Shown: positions 15,149-22,854, counted from the stretch's first letter. The stretch: 22,854 nt of DNA from Hydrogenophaga sp. (GCA_020047875.1 JAIFNE010000130.1:1382-24235); one strand, 5' to 3'. Numbers and translations are program-made. The notes: generated from the sequence alone by a model not told the origin.

Positions 15149-15673
15149 ATGACCCTCAGTCTGCAGTCGACCGACTTCGCTATTTTTGGTCTCGTGCCTC
15201 AGTTTTCGATCGATCGCGTGGCGCTGGACATGCGCTGGAAAGAACTGCAGCGCGAGGCGCACCCTGATCGTTTTGCAGCCGCCAGCCCCGCCGCCCAGCG
15301 CGAGGCCATGCAGTGGTCGGTGCGTATCAACGAAGCCTACCAGCGCTTGAAGAACCCGCTCAAGCGCGCGGCGTATTTGTGCGAGCTGCATGGTGTACCG
15401 ATCCGTGCAGAAGACAACACGGCCATGCCGCCGGTCTTTCTGATGCAGCAGATGCAGTGGCGCGAAGACCTCGACGAGGCCGCGGGCGAGGCCGATTTGC
15501 AGCGCATGGCCGCCGAGGTGGAGGCTGCGCGGCGCGAGATGCTGGAAGCCGTGCAAACCACTGCCGATGTGCAACGCGATTTCAACGCGCTGGCCCAACA
15601 GGTCAGAGCCCTCATGTTCGTTGAGCGCTTTGCCCGCGATGTCGAAGCCCGTCTGGATCAACTGGGACAATAG
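15149..15673 (+). CDS. hscB: Co-chaperone HscB (J-domain)
   Basis: HscB brings IscU to HscA and stimulates its ATPase. The 174-residue product has an N-terminal J-domain with the HPD motif at 38-40 (EAHPDRF), then SVRINEAYQRLKNPLKRAAY typical of HscB, and a C-terminal three-helix domain from about 95 that binds IscU (FLMQQMQWREDLDEA). It starts at ATG 15149, after an intrinsic terminator, and ends just before hscA. Confidence 0.97.
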   Translation: MTLSLQSTDFAIFGLVPQFSIDRVALDMRWKELQREAHPDRFAAASPAAQREAMQWSVRINEAYQRLKNPLKRAAYLCELHGVPIRAEDNTAMPPVFLMQQMQWREDLDEAAGEADLQRMAAEVEAARREMLEAVQTTADVQRDFNALAQQVRALMFVERFARDVEARLDQLGQ

Positions 15674-15697
15674 GTGCCTCTGAAGGCAAAAAGATCC

Positions 15698-17572
15698 ATG
15701 GCACTACTGCAGATTTCCGAGCCCGGGCAATCGCTCGACCCCCACCAGCGACGCGTTGCGGTGGGCATCGATCTGGGCACCACACACTCATTGGTGGCCG
15801 CCGTGCGCCACGGCGTGGCCGAGTGCCTGCCTGCGGCCGACGGTCGCGTGATCCTGCCCAGCGTGGTGCGTTACCTCGATCCGGCGCTCGGCGGATCGGG
15901 GCGCCAGATCGGCCACGAGGCGCTCTCTGCGCAGGTACAGGATCCAGCCAACACGGTCAGCTCGGTCAAGCGCCTCATGGGCCGCACCACGGCGCAAGTG
16001 TCAGATGCCGACAAGCTGCCCTATGCCATCGCCGACGCGCACGGCATGGCCGTGGTCCAGACCGTGGCCGGGCACAAAACGCCGATGGAAATCAGCGCCG
16101 AAATTCTGGCCACCTTGCGCTTCCGTGCCGAGGACAGTTTTGACGACGAGCTCTACGGCGCGGTCATCACCGTGCCAGCCTATTTCGATGACGCGCAGCG
16201 CCAGGCCACCAAAGACGCCGCGCAGCTCGCAGGCATCAACGTGCTGCGCCTGATCAACGAGCCCACCGCCGCCGCCATCGCCTACGGGCTGGACAACGCG
16301 TCCGAAGGTGTCTACGCGATCTACGATCTTGGCGGCGGCACCTTTGACATCTCCATCCTCCGCTTGACCCAAGGTGTGTTCGAGGTCATGGCCACCGGCG
16401 GTGATTCGGCGCTGGGCGGTGACGATTACGACCAGGCGCTAGTGGCCTGGGTGCTGCAGCAGCAGGGCCTGGCCTCCGCACCATCGGCCAGCGAGCGTGC
16501 TGCGCTCAGCGCGGAAGCCCGCCGGTGCAAAGAGGCATTGTCCGACCAGCCTGCGCACGTGGTGTTTTGCGCCAGCGTTGCTGGCCGTCAGGTTGAGCAG
16601 ATCGTGCGCCCCGCCGATTTCGAGGCCTGTACCGCTGCGCTCACCGCACGCACCATGACCGCGGTGCGCAAGGTGTTGCGCGATGCCGGCATGACCGTGA
16701 GCGAGGTCAAAGGCGTCGTCATGGTCGGCGGTTCGACCCGCATGCCGGTGATCCGCCGCGTGGTCGCCGATTTCTTTGGTCAGGACCCGCTGACCAACCT
16801 CAACCCCGACGAGGTGGTGGCGCTGGGCGCTGCCATTCAGGCCAACGCGCTCGCCGGCAACAGCCGCGACGGTGACCTGTTGCTGCTCGACGTGACCCCG
16901 CTGTCGCTGGGCGTCGAGACCATGGGCGGTCTGGTTGAACGCATCGTGCCGCGCAACAGCGCCATCCCCACCGCGCTGGCCCAGGACTTCACCACCTATC
17001 AAGACGGGCAGACCGCGCTGGCGCTGCACGTGGTGCAAGGCGAGCGCGATTTGGTGGCTGACTGCCGCAGTCTGGCGCGCTTCGAACTGCGCGGTATCCC
17101 GCCCATGGTTGCCGGCGCCGCGCGCATCCGCGTCACCTTCACGGTCGATGCCGACGGACTGCTGTCGGTAACCGCCAAAGAGCAGGGCAGTGGCGTCGAG
17201 GCGCGGGTGGACGTGAAACCGGCCTATGGCCTGTCCGACGATCAGATCGCCACCATGCTCCAAGAAAGTTTCGCCACCGCGCAACAAGACATCGCCGCGC
17301 GCGCCCTGGTCGAGGCCCGCGTCGATGCCGACCGCATGGCCGCAGCCACCCGCAGCGCGTTGCAGGCCGATGGCGGCTTGCTCACGCCGCTGGAACGCGA
17401 GGCCATCGAAAACCTGATCCATGCGCTGGCGCACACCGCTCAGGGCGACAGTGCCGCTGCGATCGAAGCCGCCACCGAAGCGTTGGGCAAGGGCACCGAA
17501 GCCTTCGCCGCCCTGCGCATGAACCAGGGTATCCAGAAAGCCCTGTCGGGCAAGAAACTCGAAGAAGTCTGA
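15698..17572 (+). CDS. hscA: Fe-S assembly chaperone HscA (Hsp70 type)
   Basis: HscA is a specialised Hsp70 that binds the LPPVK motif of IscU and drives cluster transfer with ATP. The nucleotide-binding domain shows VGIDLGTTHSLVAAV near the start, AYFDDAQRQATKDAAQLAG, INEPTAAAIAYGLD and YDLGGGTFDISIL, with VMVGGSTRMPVIR further on. The substrate-binding domain starts at about 390 (LLLLDVTPLSLGVETMGGLV). ATG 15698 gives 624 residues, standard for HscA. GTG 15674, directly after the hscB stop, would add eight residues and is less likely. fdx follows after 2 bases. Confidence 0.97.
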   Translation: MALLQISEPGQSLDPHQRRVAVGIDLGTTHSLVAAVRHGVAECLPAADGRVILPSVVRYLDPALGGSGRQIGHEALSAQVQDPANTVSSVKRLMGRTTAQVSDADKLPYAIADAHGMAVVQTVAGHKTPMEISAEILATLRFRAEDSFDDELYGAVITVPAYFDDAQRQATKDAAQLAGINVLRLINEPTAAAIAYGLDNASEGVYAIYDLGGGTFDISILRLTQGVFEVMATGGDSALGGDDYDQALVAWVLQQQGLASAPSASERAALSAEARRCKEALSDQPAHVVFCASVAGRQVEQIVRPADFEACTAALTARTMTAVRKVLRDAGMTVSEVKGVVMVGGSTRMPVIRRVVADFFGQDPLTNLNPDEVVALGAAIQANALAGNSRDGDLLLLDVTPLSLGVETMGGLVERIVPRNSAIPTALAQDFTTYQDGQTALALHVVQGERDLVADCRSLARFELRGIPPMVAGAARIRVTFTVDADGLLSVTAKEQGSGVEARVDVKPAYGLSDDQIATMLQESFATAQQDIAARALVEARVDADRMAAATRSALQADGGLLTPLEREAIENLIHALAHTAQGDSAAAIEAATEALGKGTEAFAALRMNQGIQKALSGKKLEEV

Positions 17573-17574
17573 AC

Positions 17575-17913
17575 ATGCCCATCATCAAAATCCTCCCCCA
17601 TCCCGAATACTGCCCGCAAGGCACCGAAGTCACGGCGCCTGCTGGTACGTCGATCTGCGAAGCCTTGCTCGACAACCACATCGCCATCGAACACGCCTGC
17701 GACATGGTGTGCGCCTGCACCACCTGCCACGTGATCGTGCGCGAAGGCATGAACAGCCTTAACGAGATGGAAGAGAACGAAGAGGACATGCTGGACCGCG
17801 CCTGGGGCCTCGAGCCGAACTCTCGCCTGTCTTGCCAGGCCATCCTGGCGCAGCAGAATGTGACGATCGAGATTCCGCGGTACTCGATCAACCACGCCAA
17901 AGAGAACCACTGA
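17575..17913 (+). CDS. fdx: ISC-type [2Fe-2S] ferredoxin
   Basis: A 112-residue ferredoxin supplying electrons for cluster assembly on IscU. Cluster ligands are C42, C48, C51 and C87 (HACDMVCACTTCHVIV, then RLSCQAI), with the extra C46 that is typical of ISC ferredoxins. ATG 17575 is 2 bases after the hscA stop, so translation is coupled. No iscX follows, unlike in E. coli; the next gene is dnaQ after 85 bases. Confidence 0.97.
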   Translation: MPIIKILPHPEYCPQGTEVTAPAGTSICEALLDNHIAIEHACDMVCACTTCHVIVREGMNSLNEMEENEEDMLDRAWGLEPNSRLSCQAILAQQNVTIEIPRYSINHAKENH

Positions 17914-17998
17914 CGCGGTTCTCAGCTGCTGATCCGGCTGAATGCGTCTTTGCGTTGCGCCAAACCGGCGCCGTTGCACATCACCAGAACGAGATTCC

Positions 17999-18706
17999 AT
18001 GCGCCAGATCGTCCTTGACACCGAAACCACCGGTTTGTCTGCTGAAAATGGCGACCGCATCATCGAGATCGGTTGTGTTGAGCTGCTGCACCGCAAGCTC
18101 ACCGGCAACAACCTGCATTTCTATGTCAACCCCGAGCGCGACAGCCACGAAGACGCGCTCAAGGTGCATGGCATCAGCAACGAATTTTTGCGCGACAAGC
18201 CCAAGTTTGGGCAGATCGCAGATCAATTGCTCGACTACCTGGCGGGTGCCGAGCTCATCATCCACAACGCGCCGTTCGACATCAGTTTCCTGAACAAAGA
18301 GCTGCAGCGACTGGGTCGTGAGCCGATTCACAGCCTGATCGCCGGCGTGACCGACAGCCTGGTCATGGCCAAGGACATGTTCCCCGGCAAACGCAATGGC
18401 CTCGATGCGCTGTGTGATCGGCTGGGCGTGGACAACTCCAGTCGAACCCTACACGGCGCCTTGCTCGATGCCGAGCTGCTGGCCGACGTTTACATCAACA
18501 TGACGCGTGGGCAAGACGCCCTGATCATGGAGTTGAACGAGACACCCAGCGAGGGTGGGGAATGGGTGCAGATCGACCTGCGCAGCGTCCAGCTGCCGGT
18601 GTTGCACGCCAACCCGCTGGAGATCGCCGCACACGCAACCCTGCTGGCCGACATCGACAAGGCCAGCAAAGGCCGAACCGTCTGGCGCCAGCACGAACCC
18701 GCCTGA
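17999..18706 (+). CDS. dnaQ: DNA polymerase III epsilon subunit (proofreading exonuclease)
   Basis: DnaQ is the 3'-5' proofreading exonuclease of the replicative polymerase core. The 235-residue product has the DEDDh residues D7 and E9 (VLDTETTGL), D94 (HNAPFDISFL), and H152 with D157 (LHGALLDAELLADVY). The C-terminal third is the part that binds the polymerase alpha subunit in known homologues. ATG 17999 gives the standard start MRQIVLDTET. It is in line with the isc genes but may have its own promoter in the 85-base gap, where none is clear. Confidence 0.96.
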   Translation: MRQIVLDTETTGLSAENGDRIIEIGCVELLHRKLTGNNLHFYVNPERDSHEDALKVHGISNEFLRDKPKFGQIADQLLDYLAGAELIIHNAPFDISFLNKELQRLGREPIHSLIAGVTDSLVMAKDMFPGKRNGLDALCDRLGVDNSSRTLHGALLDAELLADVYINMTRGQDALIMELNETPSEGGEWVQIDLRSVQLPVLHANPLEIAAHATLLADIDKASKGRTVWRQHEPA

Positions 18707-18747
18707 AATTCCTGGCTCATCACCCCGAGGTGGGCAACAAAACGGTC

Positions 18748-18753
18748 TATAAT
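18748..18753 (+). promoter_or_regulatory. -10 box of the tRNA-Val promoter
   Basis: A perfect TATAAT followed by a GC-rich stretch (GCGGGG), 32 bases before the tRNA. The GC-rich discriminator is typical of stringently controlled stable-RNA promoters. No good -35 hexamer is found at 16-18 bases upstream. Confidence 0.6.
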
Positions 18754-18785
18754 GCGGGGCTTCCGACAAATTAGACCAGATTGTC

Positions 18786-18860
18786 GGGCGGTTAGCTCAG
18801 TGGTAGAGCACTGCCTTCACACGGCAGGGGTCGCAGGTTCGAACCCTGCACCGCCCACCA
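18786..18860 (+). tRNA. tRNA-Val (CAC)
   Basis: A complete 75-base cloverleaf. Acceptor GGGCGGT pairs with ACCGCCC, D-stem GCTC/GAGC, anticodon stem CTGCC/GGCAG with loop TTCACAC (anticodon CAC), T-stem GCAGG/CCTGC with loop TTCGAAC, and encoded ACCA 3' end. It reads the GTG valine codon, the main valine codon in this GC-rich DNA. Its own -10 box lies upstream and an intrinsic terminator downstream, so it is a single-gene unit. No integrated element lies next to it. Confidence 0.97.
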
Positions 18861-18867
18861 AGACCAG

Positions 18868-18901
18868 ACCCCGCTAAGTCATTGACTTTGCGGGGTTTTT
18901 T
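18868..18901 (+). terminator. Intrinsic terminator of tRNA-Val
   Basis: ACCCCGC (18868-18874) pairs with GCGGGGT (18890-18896). After one mismatch the stem continues with AAGTC/GACTT, and six T follow (18896-18901). It starts 8 bases after the tRNA. Confidence 0.9.
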
Positions 18902-19065
18902 CTCGCCCTCAGATGCCCAGTGCCTCCCGAGGCGGTCCATTTGGTGCGAGCCCTTGAGGTTACGCGCCAACAAATTCCATCATCGCCGCAAGGCATGTTT
19001 CCGGCGTTCTGGGCTGTTTGCAGCGAACCCATGCCGACCGCTTGCTCAACGCCAAACGTGCTGAA
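18902..19065. other. Intergenic region, nothing recognised
   Basis: These 164 bases between the tRNA terminator and the end of the DUF6671 gene hold no ORF, RNA or repeat I can support. Confidence 0.4.
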
Positions 19066-19884
19066 TCAAGGGTTGCAGTGCGGGCACTGCGCGGCGGAGG
19101 CCGCGGTGAGGTCCGGGCGCACGATGGTCTGGCGATGTGAGCAGGCCACGCAGCCCCACACCTCGCCTTTTGGCGCAGTGGTCGGCGTGCCGCAGTCGGC
19201 ACAGGGCAAGCCGCGTAGCGTCTCGACGATGGCGTAACCAGGTGCACCGCATGCCGGGCAAAGAGATCGCAGCCGCGCGGCCAGGTCTTGTGTGGCGCGC
19301 TCGATGTTTTGCATGCGCGACGGATGCGCGTGTGCGCGCAGATCGGACTCGACGAACACCTGTCCGGACGCAGCCTGCGCCTGGGCTTGCTGGAACTGCG
19401 CGCGAAGCGTGTCCCAGTCTGCGATGCCTTTCACGATCCGCGGATCGTTTGGGCCCTCGGGTCTGAGCACCAGCTGGTGGTGGGGGAAATCTTCCCGAAT
19501 GGCAAACGATTCAAGCTCAGACCACAGCGCCGTTTGCAGGTGTGCGCAACGCGCGGGCCCCTGTGCCATGCCAACCACTTCGATGCCGTGGCCGGGGTCG
19601 AGCCAGATCACGATTTCGATGTTCCAGCCGAACATGCCCGAAAACGGGTCGGGCCCGAACGCGCCCTCGCTGGCCACGCCGATCGGCAGCCCCGACAGGC
19701 GCATGCCCATCTCGGCTTTTCGGCGCGCTGCATCGCGCGAGAAGGTGCCGAGCTGGTCGGTGTCGAAGCCGCTGACGTGGTGCACCTCGCAGCCCAGCGC
19801 CGATGCCAACACCGGGCCAATGACCCGCTCCTTGCCGTGCTGCGTCAACAGGGCGACGGACTGACCTCGGTAGTCGATAGACAT
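19066..19884 (-). CDS. DUF6671 family protein with zinc-ribbon tail
   Basis: A 272-residue protein. The N-terminal 200 residues match DUF6671: LLTQHGKERVIGPVLASALG, FDTDQLGTFSRD, and GVASEGAFGPDP near residue 70. The C-terminal 70 residues hold four CxxC knuckles (C209/C212, C228/C231, C245/C248, C267/C270), enough for two zinc ribbons. No signal peptide or membrane segment is seen. Function is unknown; zinc ribbons suggest binding of nucleic acid or protein. It lies 26 bases downstream of the DEAD-box helicase on the same strand, so the two may be cotranscribed. Confidence 0.8.
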   Translation of the reverse strand: MSIDYRGQSVALLTQHGKERVIGPVLASALGCEVHHVSGFDTDQLGTFSRDAARRKAEMGMRLSGLPIGVASEGAFGPDPFSGMFGWNIEIVIWLDPGHGIEVVGMAQGPARCAHLQTALWSELESFAIREDFPHHQLVLRPEGPNDPRIVKGIADWDTLRAQFQQAQAQAASGQVFVESDLRAHAHPSRMQNIERATQDLAARLRSLCPACGAPGYAIVETLRGLPCADCGTPTTAPKGEVWGCVACSHRQTIVRPDLTAASAAQCPHCNP

Positions 19885-19910
19885 GCGGCTGTTGTGTCTC
19901 GGTGGCGTAT

Positions 19911-21191
19911 TCAGCCGTGATCAGCGGCGGACTGGGCAGCCAGCGCCGCGGCGGCGCGAAGTTTGTCTTTTTTGCTGGGGCGCTTGCCTTTGATGCCGCC
20001 GACGCCCAGCGGGTCGAGCGGCGCTGGCGGGACGCTTTCCATCGGCTCAAAACCGGGCAAGGTTTCCAGCGCAAGCGCCAGTCCCTGGCGCTTGCAGATC
20101 AGCTGCCAGTGGGCTTCTGTGGACGGGCTCACCAGGCTGATCGCCAGCCCGTCGGCGCCCGCGCGACCGGTGCGGCCGATGCGGTGTGTGTAGTCGTCGG
20201 CGGAGCGCGGCAAATCGAAATTCACCACCACCGGCAGTTGCTCAATGTCGAGCCCGCGCGCGGCAAGGTCGGTGGTCACCAGCACATCCCAACGTTTTTC
20301 TTTGAATTCCTGCAGGGTCTGCTTTCGCGCGCCCTGGCTCAGGCCGCCGTGAAACGAGGTAGCAAATATGTCGCCCTGGTGCAGCTTGGCGGCCAGGCGT
20401 TCGGCTGCGTACTGGCTGGCCACGAAGACCAGCGTTCGTTCCCAGTGGTGTTCTCGGATCAGCTGGCGCAGCAGCTGAGTGCGGCGTGAGGCGTCCACCG
20501 CCAGCACGCGCTGCACGATCACCGCCGGCGTGCGCGCCTCGGGGGAAATGTCGACGCGTTCGGGCTGGTGCATCAGGCGGGTTGCCAGGCGCTGCAGCGG
20601 TTCGGGAAAAGTGGCGGAAAACAGCAGGGTCTGGCGCCGGGCCGGCAGCAGCGCGAGCACGCGCTCCAGTTCGTCGGCAAAGCCCAGGTCCAGCAGGCGA
20701 TCGGCTTCGTCGAGCACCAGATGCTGCACGGCACCGAGGCTGAGCGCGTTGTGCGCGACCACATCGAGCAGCCGCCCCGGTGTGGCCACCACCATGTCGG
20801 CCCCGCCGCGCAGCGCCATCAGCTGCGGGTTGATCGAGACACCGCCAAACACCACCGCCACCTTGGGGCGCTGCTGGCGCTCACCCGCCAGACCATTGAG
20901 CAGGCTTTGCAGCACCTCGCCCACCTGCGCCGCGAGTTCGCGGGTGGGCACCAGCACCAGGGCGCGGGTGGTGCGCGCGCCGCCGGCGGCTGCGCTGGCG
21001 CGGACCCGTTGCAGCAAGGGGAGTGCAAAGGCGATGGTTTTGCCCGAGCCGGTTTGCGCGGTGGCCAGCACATCGCGGCCGGCCAAGGCGAGTGGGATCG
21101 CGGCCGACTGGATGGGGGTGGGCACGGTCAACGCGAGTTGCTGGGCGGCGTCAACGAGAGCGGGCTCAAGGCCCAGGGCTTGGAAGGTCAT
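19911..21191 (-). CDS. DEAD-box ATP-dependent RNA helicase (RhlE-like)
   Basis: A 426-residue RNA helicase with all DEAD-box motifs in order: Q motif (TVPTPIQSAAIP), I AQTGSGKT, Ia PTRELAAQ, Ib TPGRLLD, II DEAD, III SAT, V DLAARGLDIEQ and VI HRIGRTGRAG. It ends with a short basic Ala/Lys tail (GIKGKRPSKKDKLRAAAA). Members remodel RNA or RNP in ribosome assembly and mRNA decay. RhlE is the closest match I can suggest; I do not give it a symbol because several paralogues are common in this group. ATG 21189-21191 gives the usual start MTFQALGL. Divergent from the SUI1 gene, with 71 bases between starts. Confidence 0.93.
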   Translation of the reverse strand: MTFQALGLEPALVDAAQQLALTVPTPIQSAAIPLALAGRDVLATAQTGSGKTIAFALPLLQRVRASAAAGGARTTRALVLVPTRELAAQVGEVLQSLLNGLAGERQQRPKVAVVFGGVSINPQLMALRGGADMVVATPGRLLDVVAHNALSLGAVQHLVLDEADRLLDLGFADELERVLALLPARRQTLLFSATFPEPLQRLATRLMHQPERVDISPEARTPAVIVQRVLAVDASRRTQLLRQLIREHHWERTLVFVASQYAAERLAAKLHQGDIFATSFHGGLSQGARKQTLQEFKEKRWDVLVTTDLAARGLDIEQLPVVVNFDLPRSADDYTHRIGRTGRAGADGLAISLVSPSTEAHWQLICKRQGLALALETLPGFEPMESVPPAPLDPLGVGGIKGKRPSKKDKLRAAAALAAQSAADHG

Positions 21192-21262
21192 GGCTTGGGG
21201 GAGGGTGAGAGTTTATCGAGGAGCCTGCTCGCAAGCACCACGCGGGCGCTACCATGCCGCCC

Positions 21263-21631
21263 ATGAAAAAAACGATGCCTGCCAGCGCGCTGGTCTATTC
21301 GACCGAGTCCGGCCGCATGTGTCCGAATTGCCGTCAACCGGTGACGGCCTGCGCTTGCCTGTCCCTTGCCAGAGCAGCCGTTTTGCCCACCGATGGTGTG
21401 GTGCGGGTGTCGCGCGAAACCAAGGGCCGTGGCGGCAAAGCGGTGACGCTGGTCAAAGGCCTGGCGCTGGACGACGCGGGTCTGAGCGCGCTGGGCAAGT
21501 CGCTCAAGACCGCCTGCGGCAGCGGCGGCACGGTGAAGGCGGGCGTGATTGAGATTCAAGGCGATCACGTGGAGCGCGTGGTGGCCGCCTTGCTGGCGCA
21601 AGGCCATCGCGTGAAGCGCGCGGGCGGATAA
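21263..21631 (+). CDS. SUI1/YciH-type translation initiation factor-like protein
   Basis: A 122-residue protein of the SUI1 (eIF1-like) family, which in bacteria may influence start-codon choice; its role is not settled. The SUI1 core runs from about 48 to 120 (RVSRETKGRGGKAVTLVKGL, then GSGGTVKAGVIEIQGDH). The N-terminus has a possible metal site CPNCRQPVTACAC (C20, C23, C30, C32). The start could be ATG 21254, 21263 or 21275; 21263 (MKKTMPASALVYST) is chosen by likeness to relatives. It converges with the thioredoxin-fold gene, 5 bases between stops. Confidence 0.85.
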   Translation: MKKTMPASALVYSTESGRMCPNCRQPVTACACLSLARAAVLPTDGVVRVSRETKGRGGKAVTLVKGLALDDAGLSALGKSLKTACGSGGTVKAGVIEIQGDHVERVVAALLAQGHRVKRAGG

Positions 21632-21651
21632 CGGGTTCAGAAAACGCCCGC
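21620..21651. terminator. Inverted repeat over the convergent gene ends
   Basis: GCGGGCG (21620-21626) and CGCCCGC (21645-21651) flank an 18-base loop that contains both stop codons. No T-tract follows the stem. It may serve as a weak bidirectional terminator; it could also be chance in GC-rich coding ends. Confidence 0.25.
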
Positions 21652-22200
21652 CCACCAGAGCCGGGCGCGCATCCCCAGGCCGCTGGTGTAGCCCACGGTG
21701 GGCGTGCGCAACTGGCCGGCGGCGTCAATCACCACAAACGCGGGCACCGATTCAAACCCCAGCGCCTTCGCCAGCTCACCGCGGGGGTCCACCGCTGAGG
21801 GCCAACGCAGCTGGCGCTGCGAAAGCACCCGCGCCACCGCGTCCGGCGGGCCAGATTGCATGGCGATGGTGAGCACCGGCGTATCCGCCACCAGGGTGGA
21901 CATCGCGGGTTGCTGCAGTTTGCAGATGGGGCACCACTCGGCCCACAGGTACAGGGCCACCGGCTCGCCCGGGTGGCGTTCGCGCCAGGCCGCCAGCGTG
22001 GTGGTTTCGCGGCTGCCGTCGGCGTTGATCAGGGTGAACGCCAGCTCGGGCAATGCGCTCTGGGGAACCGCGCGGGTCTGCCACGCCTGCACGCCAAAGA
22101 ACACCGCCAGCATCAGCGCCACCGTGCCCAGGTGGGAGCGCAACCGCAGCCAGCGCGAGCGGGGCTCTGGCGGCTTGCCTGGCGGCGCGGGTGGTGTCAC
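21637..22200 (-). CDS. Membrane-anchored thioredoxin-fold protein (TlpA/ScsD-like)
   Basis: A 187-residue periplasm-facing thiol-disulfide protein. A basic N-terminus is followed by one membrane segment at about 24-40 (LGTVALMLAVFFGVQAW), then a thioredoxin fold with the redox motif WAEWCPICK (C90, C93) and a cis-proline at P153 (ESVPAFVVID). The CPIC motif and length resemble ScsD / TlpA-type proteins, which reduce or oxidise exported protein thiols. Start GTG 22198-22200, 8 bases after the natural serB stop site, so it is likely in an operon with serB. Confidence 0.88.
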   Translation of the reverse strand: MTPPAPPGKPPEPRSRWLRLRSHLGTVALMLAVFFGVQAWQTRAVPQSALPELAFTLINADGSRETTTLAAWRERHPGEPVALYLWAEWCPICKLQQPAMSTLVADTPVLTIAMQSGPPDAVARVLSQRQLRWPSAVDPRGELAKALGFESVPAFVVIDAAGQLRTPTVGYTSGLGMRARLWWAGVF

Positions 22201-22208
22201 GGCAGGGT

Positions 22209-22854
22209 TCAGCGCAGCACCTCAAGCAGCCGGTCCAGGCCGCCCTCGTTGATCGCCACCATCGCCTGCTCGCGCACCTTTAGGCCACCGAGAGGCCGGC
22301 GGCGCCCATCATGGGCAGATCGTTGGCACCGTCGCCCATGGCAATGCACTGTGAGGGCTCAATACCGAGCAGCGAGGCCACTTCCAGCAACGTGCGGCGC
22401 TTCTCGGCGCCGTCGCAGATGTCGCCCCAGGTCTGGTCCACCATGCGCCCGGTGAGCTGGCCGCCGTTCGGCCCGCTCTCGATCTCCAGAATGTTGGAGC
22501 GGGTGAAGTCGATGCCGAGCCGGTCGCGCACGCGGTCGGTGAAATAGGTGAAGCCACCCGACACCAGCAGCACCTTGAGCCCAGCCGCCTTGCAAGCCTT
22601 CACCAGCGCCTCGGCGCCGGGGTTGAGCTGCAGCCGCTCGGTCAGCACCTGCTCCATGTGCGCCACGGTCACGCCGCGCAACAGCGCCACACGCTGGCGC
22701 AGGCTGTCCTTGTAGTCGGCGATCTCGCCGCGCATGGCCGCTTCGGTGATGGCCGCCACCTCGGGCTTGCGGCCTGCAGCGTCGGCGATTTCGTCCACAC
22801 ACTCGATGTTGATGAGGGTGGAGTCCATGTCGAACGCGATCAGCTTGAAATCGG
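22209..22854 (-). pseudogene. serB: Phosphoserine phosphatase SerB, partial and frameshifted
   Basis: SerB removes phosphate from phosphoserine in the last step of serine synthesis. The 5' part lies beyond the right edge. Visible are the catalytic DxD motif FDMDSTLIN, the VLLVSGGFTYF motif (Ser), and MGDGANDLPMMGAAGLSVA with the metal-binding aspartates. At 22280-22282 a TAA ends the frame. In a neighbouring frame the expected tail KVREQAMVAINEGGLDRLLE continues to TGA 22209-22211. Relatives read SVAY(R/H)AKPKVRE here, so about 13 bases are missing (3n+1). The truncated product keeps the catalytic motifs and loses about 28 residues. Either a real lesion or an assembly error; the gene is normally needed for growth without serine. 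Confidence 0.8.

Noticed and set aside
16439..17434. 331-codon minus-strand open frame under hscA
   Set aside because: Antisense shadow of a certain gene.
18786..18901. tRNA-Val as an integration site
   Set aside because: No integrase gene and no repeated 3' tRNA fragment were seen in the window.
1..22854. CRISPR array, insertion sequence or prophage
   Set aside because: No regularly spaced repeats, transposase, integrase or phage structural genes were found on either strand.

Overview
The window looks like chromosomal DNA of a high-GC betaproteobacterium, probably order Burkholderiales and perhaps family Comamonadaceae. The reasons are the strong G/C third-position bias, an intact iscR-iscS-iscU-iscA-hscB-hscA-fdx cluster followed by dnaQ, and the sequence character of the DUF3820, DUF6172, DUF6671 and SUI1-type proteins. 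The genus cannot be fixed from the sequence alone. Most of the window is housekeeping DNA. The main accessory element is a two-gene unit at the left end.

Layout. 1-101: the 3' end of an aminotransferase-like gene. 148-4058: a 1134-residue protein joining a PD-(D/E)XK-type nuclease domain to an N6-adenine DNA methyltransferase, overlapping by 4 bp a PIN-domain ribonuclease gene that has no visible antitoxin. This is a candidate anti-phage operon. 4116-4675 (minus): a lysophospholipid acyltransferase broken by a frameshift. 4814-5859: an epoxide hydrolase-like protein and a DUF3820 protein. 5864-6457 (minus): a DEDDy 3'-5' exonuclease. 6524-7255: two small conserved proteins. 7209-9329: uvrB. 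9445-12041: a translationally coupled response regulator and sensor kinase.

12042-17913 is the iron-sulfur cluster assembly region. A strong sigma70-type promoter overlapping a palindrome drives a leader of roughly 160 nt with several hairpins, then iscR, iscS, iscU and iscA. A clear intrinsic terminator follows iscA, then come hscB, hscA and fdx. IscS supplies sulfur, IscU is the scaffold, HscB/HscA release the cluster through the LPPVK motif of IscU, Fdx gives electrons, IscA acts as a carrier, and IscR senses cluster supply. dnaQ (proofreading exonuclease) and a tRNA-Val(CAC) with its own -10 box and terminator follow.

19066-21191 (minus): a RhlE-like DEAD-box helicase followed by a DUF6671 protein with four CxxC knuckles. 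21263-21631: a SUI1/YciH-type protein. 21637-22854 (minus): serB, running off the window edge and frameshifted near its 3' end, followed by a membrane-anchored thioredoxin-fold protein.

Two genes (the acyltransferase and serB) carry apparent small deletions of 3n+1 bases that remove a conserved segment. They may be true lesions or assembly errors. No CRISPR array, insertion sequence, integrase or attachment site was found. No stretch longer than 300 bases lacks a gene.
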